Positions 1 to 10,864 of a stretch of 64,000 bases of DNA are shown piece by piece; position 1 is the first letter of the stretch, and every line of letters begins with the position of its first letter. A program made the position numbers and the translations under genes. The stretch covers positions 13,581,501 to 13,645,500 of the forward strand of contig CM029114.1 of assembly GCA_016859345.1 (NCBI GenBank), written 5' to 3'. This DNA is from Istiophorus platypterus. Lineage: Eukaryota > Chordata > Actinopteri > Istiophoriformes > Istiophoridae. The notes below the pieces were generated by a model. It was not told the origin of the DNA, searched no databases, and saw only the letters and a list, made by a program, of their open reading frames with translations.

Positions 1-3000
1 ACACAAAACAAGTTTCTACAATGAAAATGCTTCTTATAAATCATAGTGCAAAACTTGATTGATGCATAAATAGCAGGTCTATGTTGTTTGAAAGAATTGC
101 CAGCAGTTAAGTCCAAAAAACAAATACTGCCTCAAGCTCAATTTGAAAACAAGCCCAGGTGTGATCTCAGAATATATATCAATATTAAAGTTACACAATG
201 AAATAATCACATATTCTATTCCTCAAGAGGTATTTAGGCTTGTTTACAAACTGCCCCTGGACATGAAAGCAATTCCCGGAGTAAAGACATCATGCTGCAC
301 TATCCTGTAGCCCCAGACACAGGCCCTGTGTACTGTTGTGAGCAGAGACATTCAGGTGCTGAGACATCAGTATTTGTATAATTAAGAAAGAAAGATTAAA
401 ATGCCACACTACCTGACCAAAAAAGCTTAAAAACTGCTTTACAATTAGCCTTAAAATTACAAACACATACAAACCAACAAGGATAAATACTTAGCTAAGA
501 ACATGGCAGAGCTCCTGTAAATGCAGCAGGGCAAAATTTAAACCATTTTAAAAAATTTATTTGTACTGCACCTAATGGCTGACTGACTTTATAATCATTT
601 ACTTGAAGCTAAAATGTTGTTGATGGCAATAAATTTACACTTGGGTGTTTTTCCTTGAGAGACAAAGAGCTCATAAGCATCCCTAAGCTAATATGAGCTC
701 ATACCCCAGCACATTCAGTATCATAACAGAGGCTTTGATGTGAAACCTGACACTGGGCTATAGGCAGATATATTTTAGAGGTATATGTGGTGACGAGGTT
801 AGATAGAGAGAAAGACAGAGAGAGAGTGACAGAGAGAAACACAGGCAGGCTGACATCACAGCAAAACAAATCGAAGCAGCTTTGTGTGGGTAACCCTGAA
901 CTGCTGCTTTGGTAGTAGCACTGTTTATGGATATAGGCTCATCTCAGAGGCAGACATGAGTGTAGACGCAACATTTAGCATTTCCCCAGACACAGACAAA
1001 GACGCCTGTGAGCCTTGCTCTGAATCAAGTCATTATCAAACTGTCAACTTTCTCCAACCTCCAGAAGTCTACACAATCAGCCATCATTAACAACTGACCC
1101 TATCCATACACCAAACACTAATCTATCATTTAGGCTTCAAAAATTACAATGCATGTCACCTTGGAATCGCATTGTTGAAATTAGCTCTTTTGTTGTAGCT
1201 ACACATCTTTGTGCCTGGGAAATGGCCCCATAAAGTTAAGTTTTAAGCAGCACTCATGTATGAGGTTTACAGTAATACAGCTACAGTAGCAGAATCAGTT
1301 AATATATGATAATAAAACATCTTTCACAAACAGTACACATACACAATAACATACATTTCCCAAGCTTATCAATGCACATTTAAAAACATGCTGCACATTT
1401 GCATTCCAACTACACTCAATACAATGTTCAGACTAGCTTGCACAAATAGAGCAGAAAACTATGTGGACACAAAAATGGCTTTCATAAGCTAATCTCTTCG
1501 ACAGAAACTCATAATGAAGATGTAGCCACCACAGCAGTTTATACTGTACAATTGCCCTGTTTGTAGAGGTGTCTAACAATAGTAATGAGTTTTTAATCTG
1601 TTACAATGGCTCTAAGTCACTTCAGTAGCCCAGGTAAGATACCCAGAGAGAGATAGAAAGCTGCAAATGACAATCATCATCGCTCCATTAACAAGGAGCT
1701 GTAAGAATTGAATCAAACCTGAATAACCTAATAACCTAACAGCTAGCAAAAACATGAGAGTCACACTTCATTTCTTTAACAGGTCCACAGCTGTGTTTCT
1801 CATACTTGATCCTCGGCAATCTGGTGGACAACAATCATTGTCAGTTTTTCTCCTTGAAGAAAAATTAAATCATAAATACGTGAAAAAAAATTAAGAACTT
1901 CCTGAAGGTCTTTAAAGGATAATGCTGGTGTTATTTTATCCTGTTACTATTACTAACAAATCCTGTGACAAGACTGAAGCCAACACTGATGTATCCTTAC
2001 ACATAGGGCTAAAACTGTTATTTCATAATCAAATACTCTCTTGATTAATTACTAGGTCTATAAAACATCTGAAAATGGCAAAAAAAAAATGCCCAATGTA
2101 TTATCCTGCAAATGAAAAAATGATGGCTTTAAAGTACTAGTGTTATCAGTATAACAGAACAAAACCCAAAAGATACTGTGAAGGAAAATTAAAGAAAGAA
2201 GTGCTCAATGTTAGGACACCTCAGCCAGGGTATATTTGGTATTTTTGCTTGAAAAACGATGTGAATAATTAATTAATTATCAAAATAGAGCCTTCTATTT
2301 TTTTTGTCAGTTCCCTTATTGTTTCAGCTATACTTCCAATTATAGTCTTTTTATTTACACACTGATAAAATTTATACCTCCATCCCATGGAAGGATTCTA
2401 ATACACACCTGAAAGATTTGCTTAAATTAGAGAATGAGATTAATTGAAAGAGAAGTGGACTCCACAAAAAATTTAGTAAAGTGTCAGTTATTCCTGATGA
2501 GAGTCTAAGACAAAATGATGCCTCTTTTCATTTTTTGCAGACACTGTGCACATCTGCCACTTAAGCTGCAGATGTTTTCTTTATATGAGGCTCTGGCCTT
2601 AAGCAATACCTCCAAGTAAGATAAAATTCATTTTTAGTTTTGGTCTTGCCATGAGATTAGTTGATAACAGTTAACCGATAATATATTCCCAAGCCATTTC
2701 CTTAAAGAACTTTTAGTTTTAGTGAAAAAACTGAAGCTATGAGGAGTTTGTTGAGTTTAGCAGCTCCTGTGAACAATAGCTGCTATGAGCACCACTGCCT
2801 CTAGAAAAATGCCGCACCTTGTAATTGCTTAAATTAAAGCCCAGGACTAAGCTAGAGAAATACAGCTAAAAGTATGACTATCACATTAAAGACACACAGT
2901 TAAAAGACCTGAATATTAATATCCATATATTTTGTAAAGGCATGTGTTGTGTTTTAACAAGTGTCTTCAGAAAATGTATGACTTGTAAGAGGTGATGAGT

Positions 3001-3035
3001 TCAAGTGTTGAGGAGTTCTGGAGGTGTTTTGTGGT
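1..3035. other. 3' flank and probable 3' UTR of lcorl; no other gene seen
   Basis: AT-rich, unique-looking DNA. The first several hundred bases below 3036 are probably lcorl 3' UTR. No coding exon of a neighbour such as ncapg, and no large exon of the extended LCORL isoform, is visible. Confidence 0.5.
2349..2354 (-). promoter_or_regulatory. possible lcorl polyadenylation signal
   Basis: TTTATT on the plus strand is AATAAA on the minus strand, about 680 bp after the lcorl stop. Another candidate lies near 557-563. Neither has a convincing GT-rich downstream element, so the 3' UTR end is uncertain. Confidence 0.25.
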
Positions 3036-4104
3036 CTAGAACCTCTTTGTGTCAGCAGCTGAGGCAAGAGTCCCTGAGTTTGTGGTACCAGCCATGGTAC
3101 CAGAACCAGACGAGTTGGAATTGGATGAACAAGTGTTGGCAGATTTCTTCTTGGGTGGGTTCTTCAGTGTTCCAGTACGCTCCTTGACTTTGTATTCCAG
3201 TGTGCTATGGGGCACGCCATAAACCCCTTGGGCCTTGGAAACACTCATACGACCTGCCATCACCATAGTGATGGCCTCCTCCATCAGTTCGTGGTCGTAC
3301 TGGCGGTATCTTCCACGTTTCTTTCTCGGTTGCTTGTCTTTATCCCGGCTACCTGCCCCCTCTTCTGAATCGTCGAGTGAGGACCCACGTGGTCCCAGGC
3401 GATGAGGTGACTGGTTAGCACTGTCTCGACAGCCAGGAGCCAAGAAAGGGGGTCTGAGTTTGAAGAGAGATGAAGGTCTGGCAGCAGCTGTCGATGAACT
3501 GGCAGTACCCTCTGTTGATGAGGTACGCTGATGAAGGCTTTCAGCCATGCTGCAATTCTCAGATGGGATTGACCTGTTATGGTCAGACATGGAACGGACC
3601 TGAGGAATACGCAGGGGAGTGGGTGGCTCCAGACTGGGAGTGGGACTTCGTGGGGGGAGGAGAGCATCCCTGAGTTGGGGAAACGAGTGGGGGAGGGTTT
3701 TCTGTAGACCACTTGGCTGATAAAAAGTAAGAGAGGATGAAGGGAAACTAAAGTCTCCATTCTCCTCTGCGGCACCTCCAATATCTGCCCTCTCTGCCCA
3801 CGCCGCCACCTTCTGCAGAACTAGACGGGCTTCACCACCCAGCATTGATGACATCACGTTGTACGATGTTACTTCATCCCTGAAATCCCTGCCACCTGGT
3901 GCAAGCTGGTGCAGTATCCCAAGCCTTCCCTCTGCCCAGCTGTCCAGGCCTTGCCTTAGGGTTTGAAGGGGTATTCCATAAAGCAAGGCAGCCCGCTGCT
4001 CCTGCAGCCTCCCTGAACGTATATCCTTTAAGGCCTTGGACAGCAACCCCTCAGACAGCTCCCAGCTCCTCTCAATGTACTCCTCCTTCTGCCTGTGAAG
4101 CCTC
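3036..4104 (-). CDS. lcorl: lcorl last coding exon (residues 226-580)
   Basis: The acceptor is CATCCCTAG (AG at 4106-4105). It begins RLHRQKEEYIERSWELSEG, followed by the first helix-turn-helix-like segment LLSKALKDI...LLYGIPLQTL (244-274) and the conserved VLQKVAAWAERAD. A long Ser/Pro-rich linker contains RIPQVRSMSD. The pipsqueak-type DNA-binding domain RYRQYDHELMEEAI...GVPHSTLEYKVKER is near residues 489-534, then GTLKNPPKKK. The 36-residue tail is Ser/Thr/Gly-rich and ends DTKRF before the stop at 3036-3038. The domain is almost residue-for-residue LCORL-like. Confidence 0.95.
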
Positions 4105-7100
4105 CTAGGGATGGGAGGACCAAACAGCAGGGTCAGGATGGAGGTGATGGAGGGGGTTTGATTTTGGCATAGGGGACAGGGGAGGTGCAGAGCGAGGGGT
4201 CCACTCCTTTATGCCTTGTGTTGGTAACATCACTGCGACTCTTAAGTTTCATTTGTCTGTTTTCAGTCTGTTTCTGGGCACTCACACACTGCTGCTGTGT
4301 GTCTCTCATGCACACACAATCTTTGTGTGTGGCAAAGCCTCTTCACGTCCAGGTGGGACAGTCTGTGAATGGCTGGGGTTACTTTGGCGCTCACATACAA
4401 CCCTTGTAGTTTTGTGATATCCTTCAGTGAGAATCCTACACGCTTGAAGGTTGAATAATCAAACTCATCGTTACTGGATCAGTAAAAAGGGGGTAAAATC
4501 ATTGTGAGGTACTGCATTGCTCTCCTCATTGTACAATCCTGAGCTGTTGGCAAATGTTATAATATGGTGCCATTGCTGTGACGTTACCGCTCAAGATATA
4601 AAAGAGTCAACCCCATAGAACCAAAGCACCAAACACAAGCTAACTCTTCATAATGACTAACAATGGACTGACCTGAGGCACTGTCCAACAAGGGAGTATG
4701 CATAACATTCAAGCTAGAGAGGAGTTAATAAATTGACTTCAATCAAGCAGCATTGGTGAAAATGACAGTAACACAGCACAATATTGATGCTAACCATCAA
4801 ACCTTAGCCATGTCATATACCTAATGGGGATTTCCTCACATGCAAAATGTTTTACTCCAAGTGGATTGTAACTAAAATGCTTTAGGTTATGTAAATTTAC
4901 TACTGTTTTTTGAAGAATCCCTGGTTTTCACTAATAGTAATGATAGGGCTTCCTTGTGCATTGTGCCACAAGAACCACTGAAGTTTTATCAACAGAAGCA
5001 ATTCAAGAATAAGAATATTCTTACCCAGGGGCTTTGTGATTAGATGATGATGATGATGAGCAGGCAGAGTTCCTGTTGGAGAGGTCGAGCACGCCATCTG
5101 TTACAGAAAGAATTTTTTTAAACTGGTGCGGAGTTGAATCACATTGCTATGGTACATTCAGGGCACTTCCGTGTTATAGTCTTAAAACTTCAGGTGGCTG
5201 GAAAAATTTATTGGCTTTGAATTCATAATGTGTTAATGCTTTCCCTACCTAGTTCGGGCTCACTCTCTTTCTCTTCCTGGGTACGGCTCACTGTGAGGTC
5301 CAGAGGGGTGTCTGATGTTTCTGATGAAGGTGATGAGGTCCTTGTTGTAACACCATTTGTACTGGTGTGAAGTAGACACTTGGATGCATAATCCATGGCA
5401 AACTGGTGTATCATCTTCCTCATCAGCTCCTGGGCAACCAGAGGAATGTTGGAATCACAGCCCAGGGGCACATCTAATAAAGAGGCACAGATGAGGCCAG
5501 AAGTTAAAATGAGAGAACTTGACTTGTGACATAACAAGCATGATTTCTGCTGTTTTGGGGGTATTTTGAGTAATCAGAGAGTAATCAGAGAGCAATCAGA
5601 TTTTTGACACCTTCCAACAATGTGTCCAATGTGACAAAGATTCTATTGCTCCCAACAAATTAGCATCAAAAGCGACATGCGTCTCCAAAAATGTCCTATT
5701 TACAGGAAACTTATTGGGCAAAATATTAGGAAGTAAAAAAAAGTATAGCTGGCTAAAATTTTTCTTTCTAACTTTAAAATCAACTTTTTGCTCACTTTCA
5801 CAGAGTGCACAATTTGATAATGTATACCACCAGATACTGGCAGAGTAGACAGATTTATACTGTATATGATTGCAAATGTACCTCATATTATGGTACTGTT
5901 GGCAGTTATGTAAATGAATGATATTTATGTGAAATGAAATGAAAGAATTCATTTTTGTATAACTTTCACCTGAATGTCATGCTGTTCATTGATTTGTTAG
6001 GTAGGAACTTTAATGGACAAGCAAAAATCATTGTACATGGTTATGTCACCAAGAATTTCTCAACTACTTTCGAGTATCTTTATTATAATCACACTACATA
6101 TCAATATTTTGATATCAAATCAGATGTATCGTGATATAAGTTTTCATCAATGTTGCCAACTCCTATGTCTATCTTTGTACACTACATAACTTGCCTATTT
6201 GCAACTGAGCTATTACTGACCTGGTCTAAAGCTGACTTCCTGAATCATTTACTTTCACAGGCATGACTACTCTCAACCTTGGAAGCAGTTTGATGGTTAA
6301 TCAGTTTACTTGAGAGACTTTGGGATGGTGTCAAGGACCTCTTGAGAAACCCAAACCACACTTTATATGCTTGTACTAGAGTTTCTAATCAATTACTTGG
6401 AAGAAACTATCCTTTGATAAACTACTGACAACGAGGTCTGGGTTATCAAGAGAAATCAGGACATGTCTTGTGAGTTGATAGATCAAATGTAATGTTTTAA
6501 CAAAACAAAAATGAAACTCAATTCACCTCTATTGTATTTTTTTAGTAGCAACATCATCAGAGAGGAATATCTCATATAACCTGAGCACATGAATCAGGAA
6601 CTGTTCACCGAAAAAATTTTCCGTCATTTAAGAAAATGGAAATTTCAAAATTGGAAAGGGATACACCCATGAAAGTCTGCAAACAGCTAGTGCTAAACGC
6701 AAGCTGGAAGTCAATGTGCCAGAACACCAAAGCAATCTGGAGCCTTTCAAGAGAGACAAATCAAAGCAGACCAGTCCTGTTTTTCAATTACATTGATTTA
6801 GAGTATTGTTTATGTTACTGCTATTCGATAGAATAACCACAAGGCGAAAGCTGAGAGTTGTGCACCCACAGCAGGAGCTTTAGTATGTCATAAGTTGACA
6901 TGTTTGTACGATGTTCCAAAAGGTGGAAAGAAAGATGACTTGCCTTTCTTGTGAAAAACAGCCTGAAGAAACCTGTGAGCTGACTGGCTGCTCTCAGAGA
7001 TGCTTGGAGCCTGACATGGAGAGTAATCAGAGGGGGAGGAGAGGGGCGACGTGGCTGCAGGTACTTGATCCTACAAAGAAAAAAACGAGTAGTTACACTA

Positions 7101-10100
7101 ATGACTGTTTTCCTATCATAAATACAGTATATTCTGTAATATCCTATATCTTACAACTGACAAGATGACGGCTACAACTGTCAGGAAGGAATGATGACTT
7201 TAAACTCGATTATTTTAACAATTCTTACGCTGAGTTTTTCCAGGGGAAGGTTGCAAAATGAACACTGAGAGCAGCTTGCTTCTGGGGACCAGTCCTCCAA
7301 CTCTTCGGGTTCACAGTCTAAAAGACACAATAATAAATACCAGGCATTAATAAATTACAGTACATAAAGAATTAAGCATCTTACTGTGATCACTATACAC
7401 AATTTGGTGCCACTGCAACTTGACTGTGTGATTGTTTGGAGGGCACGATTATGGTCCTCCATATTTCATGCTTCCTCACTGGAAAGCCGCATCAACAGTG
7501 TAGCTCCATCTACATCGTTGCCACAGCAACCCATTAGTACAGTGATTATTAAAATAGTTGTTGAAGTCTGGTAGAGGAAGTATAGACAATCTGTTCAAAA
7601 GAACTGATCTGAGGAAATACATTGGTTTTGCCTGCAGGCTGACCAAAGCCTTGTATACAGGTGTGTTGGATAATAAACTCTTTGAGAGAACCATAGTCTT
7701 CAGGATTTTTTTTTTTGGTTCTTTTACTTTGCAATTTGTACCAATGTATCCATTCTTCTTTAAATCCCTGGTTGAAGTAGACAATTGTGTTGCAAATGAA
7801 AGAGTGGGAATGCTTAATGACAATACTGAGTTGATTGTATCTGTCAATGGTTTCTCAATTTAATATCCAAAAAAGTTCAATATACTGACATACATCGTTA
7901 TTGAGGTATAAAATTACACACATCATGTTAAAAGATTTTTTTAAATTGCCCACCACTAGCTGCCATCAATAAATACACATACAACCACACTAATTAATCT
8001 TTGGCAGATATTCATTAAAAATGAACAGATCAAGGACAAATATATTAATTATTCTCGAGCAGGTTTATGACGTAGCAGTTCATCATTTCTGCCAGTTCTC
8101 TATCACAGTTCATCTTATTATGTTCCTGTCTAATCTCCAGATGGCACTGCTGACCTCACCAAGACCGCGGATAGCGTCAAGCAAGCTGTGTGTTTTGGCT
8201 GCTGGTGGCCAGCAAGTGCTATTGGCCTGTGATAGCATGCTGCGAGGTAAAGGAAATACTAGAGATACAGTTAGTAAAGATAATTTCAAGGTTTTCTACG
8301 TTAAAACAAAATTATGAAGTTTTGTTTTTTTTCAATATATTCAAGTATATCTGTTTGGGGAGGTGCTGAGGGTGTATATCCGTGTCTGATGAAACAGAGA
8401 AATTTGCAATGATCCAATAGGCTATATTACAAAACTTGAGAGGATTCAGTTAAGCTGCTGATCGGTTTTATTCATTTTAGATTTTCTATGTACCATATTA
8501 TAGCATAATCCTAACCCTTTTGACTGACAGTGCCTAAAAAACCAAGCAAACAATCAATCTGACTTCCTCGTAGCTCTAAGACATATCAAGATGTGTTACT
8601 GCAGCAAATAATAGGGGCCAAGTGATCCTTCATGTATACTGCCACACAGTGAGCAGTGATGCACATGGCAACATTTTGGACTGTCCCTACAGAGGCTTTT
8701 CACAGAAAACTACTGACTGGGTGTTGCATACCTTGGTTCTTGGGTCACCTGCATACATCTAAGTCCAGTATTTTCATGAATGCTATATAAGCTCATGCCT
8801 CTTACCTACCTTTTTGTTTAACTCATTCTATCAGATTTACATCATAACAACAAATGCGCTTGCGCCTGAGTGCAGACAGGGTGGAGATATCAGAAGGTAC
8901 TGACAGGCATACTGTCACGGTTAGTTTAATTAATTTTTTTCCTGTATGTAATCATATATACAATTTGCCTATGATTACACAAAAAAACCTACCATCAAAA
9001 ACACTGAGGTCTCTCATCAGCATCGGGCCATAGATACCCTCCAAGATGCTTTCAAACCCTGCAAGACAAAATAAACAGATAATCGGATAATCGTACGGAT
9101 ATGTATGCTTGAGGTAGTATGATACATCCATTTTATGTTTGAGGCAAAGTCACCAATTTTACAACAACAGATTTTGAAAGATATGTGCGCCGATAATGAC
9201 GAGGTTGTAACTTTACCACATGCATTGCTTAAATGAACTACACAGACAATAGATATCCCTTGTGAACTGTAGTTGGTTGACATTAATGTCTCGTTGTTTT
9301 GTTCTGTGTATTCCGAGTTCGATGCCGCCGCGGCTAACCGTTATAAACAAGAAGAAACCCAGCTAACTTCGGTCGAGCTAGCTCTGCCGTTACCGCATTT
9401 TGCGGCGTAAAAAAAAAAAAAAAAAGCGTTCAAAGTGGCAAACAGTTCGTGGAAAACCGTTACCCGACACCGCTGAAATGCACGATTTTCTCATATTGCG
9501 CTGACATTAGCTTCCCTAACGTAGCGACAATCCCCTCCCCCAAAATAACATCAACAGCGATAACGTTAGCATACCGTGTTAGCACGACGTTAGCACCGAC
9601 TGCACATAATGTCAATAAACAAAATCTTAGCTAGCGACGTTGACCGTCGGTTAGCCGCAAATTCTACGATACGCCTTAATGCTGCGAGCATCGCCTCGGT
9701 CGCATTACGAGATCTGGAAGAGTTTAGGACCGGCGAGTGGCCGCCTAGCTCAAGGGGACAAAGAAAAAGGAGCCAACGCGAACGCTGAGCCAGCAGGTAA
9801 ATATTAGCCTGCCAGCCTATTTTAACCGCTGAAGCTGGCCACCGACGGTGCCAGACCACTAGCTAGCTACCAGTTAGCTAGCCTTAGCTAGCAATCCAAC
9901 ATAGCTCTGGGTAGCTGCCCCCCTCCTCCTCCTCCTCCTCCTCCTCCTCCGCTTACGGACGAAATCTCGTTCAAGCCCGTTGCTTTTTTTTGTTTGTTTT
10001 GTTTTTGTTTTTGTTTTTTTTTTTTTTTTTTTTTGGTTTTTTTCCTCCTACAAAATATGAAACTGCGCGCGGGTCATACCGACGCAGTGTATCAGTTTGT

Positions 10101-10173
10101 GTCGCCACGAATCGAGTTCCCGCCGAAACCCTTTCCTTTCTATCGTGCATTTGGGGCACTGCACGGTCGCCAT
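3036..10173 (-). CDS. lcorl: lcorl, ligand-dependent nuclear receptor corepressor-like protein (7 coding exons, 580 aa)
   Basis: Spliced minus-strand gene. Coding exons in order: 10173-10080, 9058-8993, 7317-7229, 7070-6944, 5473-5249, 5097-5025, 4104-3036. They total 1743 nt including the stop, and phases agree at every junction (1,1,0,1,1,2). The protein has a Cys/His-rich N-terminus (CPKC, residues 6-9), a conserved block IPLVAQELM (135-143), and two CtBP-type motifs, PLDLTV (182-187) and VLDLS (203-207). A first pipsqueak-like helix-turn-helix starts near LLSKALKD (244-251). A basic NLS-like stretch KQPRKKRGRYR (481-491) precedes the second, strongest helix-turn-helix (about 492-545, MSVSKAQGVYG). 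This order matches LCORL rather than short LCOR, which as I recall lacks the first LLSKALKD-type helix-turn-helix. LCOR-family proteins act in the nucleus as transcriptional co-regulators that recruit CtBP and Polycomb-type complexes. Human LCORL (about 600 aa short form) is close in length. Whether this is the sole ortholog or a teleost duplicate cannot be told here. Confidence 0.95.
5025..5097 (-). CDS. lcorl: lcorl coding exon 6 (residues 201-224)
   Basis: The acceptor is TGTAACAG (AG at 5099-5098) and the donor is GTAAGA at 5024. It encodes DGVLDLSNRN, the second CtBP-type motif of the family, then six consecutive serines from a TCA repeat (5042-5059), then NHKAP. Gly225 is split with the last exon. 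Confidence 0.93.
5249..5473 (-). CDS. lcorl: lcorl coding exon 5 (residues 126-200)
   Basis: The acceptor is TTTATTAG (AG at 5475-5474) and the donor is GTAGGG at 5248. It encodes CDSNIPLVAQELMRKMIHQF, nearly identical to LCORL and aligned with the start of the short LCOR isoform. A Ser/Thr-rich linker follows, then PLDLTV, a known type of CtBP-binding motif in this family, and an acidic end (EEKESEPEL). Confidence 0.95.
6944..7070 (-). CDS. lcorl: lcorl coding exon 4 (residues 84-125), followed by a GC donor
   Basis: The acceptor is TTTGTAG (AG at 7072-7071). A Ser/Pro-rich stretch leads into AHRFLQAVFHKK, which corresponds to the AENYLNALFRKK-type block of LCORL. The exon must end at AAAG (6944) so that the split codon G|AT gives Asp126, as in the family. 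The intron therefore starts GCAAGT at 6943, a GC-AG intron. The nearest GT (6939) would put a stop codon a few residues into exon 5. Confidence 0.93.
7229..7317 (-). CDS. lcorl: lcorl coding exon 3 (residues 54-83)
   Basis: The acceptor is CTTTTAG (AG at 7319-7318) and the donor is GTAAGA at 7228. It encodes DCEPEELEDWS followed by a cysteine cluster CSQCSFC, as in the family. The exon ends in phase 0. The intron that follows is only 158 bp, which fits a compact fish gene. Confidence 0.94.
8993..9058 (-). CDS. lcorl: lcorl coding exon 2 (residues 32-53)
   Basis: The acceptor is CTTGCAG (AG at 9060-9059) and the donor is GTAGGT at 8992. The translation begins FESILEGIYGPMLMRDLS, a highly conserved LCOR/LCORL N-terminal block. 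Gly32 is split with exon 1, and Asp54 is split with exon 3. Confidence 0.95.
9921..9950. repeat. CCT trinucleotide repeat in lcorl intron 1
   Basis: About nine tandem CCT units (CTC on this strand, GGA on the gene strand) in the CpG-rich block, about 130 bp downstream of the exon 1 donor. Confidence 0.9.
9984..10045. repeat. T-rich tract in lcorl intron 1
   Basis: Runs of T broken by single G, including one run of about 20 or more T. On the gene strand this is an A-rich tract starting about 35 bp after the exon 1 donor. Confidence 0.85.
10080..10173 (-). CDS. lcorl: lcorl coding exon 1 (residues 1-31)
   Basis: Starts with MATVQCPKC at the ATG whose A is base 10173. The start context has A at -3 and G at +4. 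The exon continues with the family-specific FRRELDSWRHKLIHCV and ends in phase 1 before donor GTATGA at 10079. CPKC plus the downstream His/Cys (WRHKLIHC) could be a small zinc-binding module; that is inference. The exon lies in the CpG-rich block, and other frames across it are longer but meaningless, so it is easily missed. Confidence 0.95.
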
Positions 10174-10450
10174 TCTGCGTCCTTCCCCCCTCTCTCTCTC
10201 CCTCTGTCTGAAGAGGCAGGAAGCGATCGCGGACGGTTTTTACCACGGCAGCGCTCGGCGGCCGTCGCTTCCCCGGGCCGACCGCTAGGGGGAGACCCGG
10301 CCCGGCTCGGCTCGGCCCGGCTCGGCCCGGCCAGGCTCGGCTCGTTTCGGCACGGCTCGGCTCACGCCGGCTCATATCCCCCCCCCCGGGCGAGGTCTCG
10401 CAGATCGCTGCAGGCGGGGGGCGCGTAGCGTCGCGTTCACAGTAGAATAA
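10174..10450 (-). promoter_or_regulatory. lcorl: lcorl 5' UTR and core promoter region (CpG-rich)
   Basis: Immediately upstream of the start codon on the minus strand the sequence is a purine-rich GAGAGA/GGGG tract, then very GC-rich DNA with repeated CGGCC/CGGCT pentamers (about 10295-10375) and many CpGs. No TATA box is evident, as expected for a CpG-island promoter of a broadly expressed regulator. The transcription start cannot be placed from sequence alone. Confidence 0.6.
10295..10375. repeat. GC-rich pentamer repeat (CGGCC/CGGCT)
   Basis: Degenerate tandem pentamers within the lcorl promoter/5' UTR region. Likely hard to sequence and prone to length variation. Confidence 0.8.
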
Positions 10451-10846
10451 AAGACGAAAAATTTTTCTTGCACAATTGTGACTCACTACGGCGGTTTATC
10501 AGTCGTGACCCAGGCATCGGGGCATAACCGAAGTTAATTAACTTTTGTTTTTCGGGAGTTATTTATTGCACGTTTTTTTTTTTATCATCCATCATATGCA
10601 TCGATATAATGACTAAGGGCTTAAATATAAATATCACCCCCTCCCCCAACCTCAAAAACATTATGAAAATGCTAGATTAAACTTCAGTGTGCTCAGTAGT
10701 GTTAAAGCATATATCTTTTACTCCAAAAAGTCAGTGTAATGTTGCCCTGGATTCTGTGATGAACTGGAGCCTATAGTTGTTTTTCACTTTTACCAGGTTC
10801 CCGAAGCGTCTATTTTTTTTTTTGTCCTGTCCAATCAGTTCACACT

Positions 10847-10864
10847 ATCTCGTAATTACGAGAT
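10847..10864. repeat. 18-bp perfect palindrome
   Basis: ATCTCGTAATTACGAGAT reads the same on both strands. Related degenerate pieces (GTCATAATCATGAC) follow within 30 bp, suggesting a relic of a palindromic dispersed repeat. Confidence 0.8.

Larger units (their letters stand above)
9300..10450. promoter_or_regulatory. CpG-island-like block over lcorl exon 1 and early intron 1
   Basis: Clearly richer in G+C and CpG than the surrounding AT-rich DNA, with clustered ACGTTAGC and GCTAGC motifs (9530-9900) and a CCT repeat. It spans the first coding exon and the first kilobase of intron 1. It was judged by eye, not by a computed CpG ratio. Confidence 0.7.

Noticed and set aside
3284..3781. 165-codon minus-strand frame
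   Set aside because: Shadow of the last lcorl exon in a different frame.
6911..7168. 85-codon plus-strand frame
   Set aside because: Antisense shadow of lcorl exon 4, which has the conserved translation on the minus strand.
9590..9859. 89-codon minus-strand frame in lcorl intron 1
   Set aside because: No family resemblance; lies between securely placed exons 1 and 2, with no splice logic to join them.
9971..10486. 171-codon minus-strand frame over the CpG island
   Set aside because: Low-complexity Lys/Asn and Arg/Pro composition, overlapping the real lcorl exon 1 in another frame.
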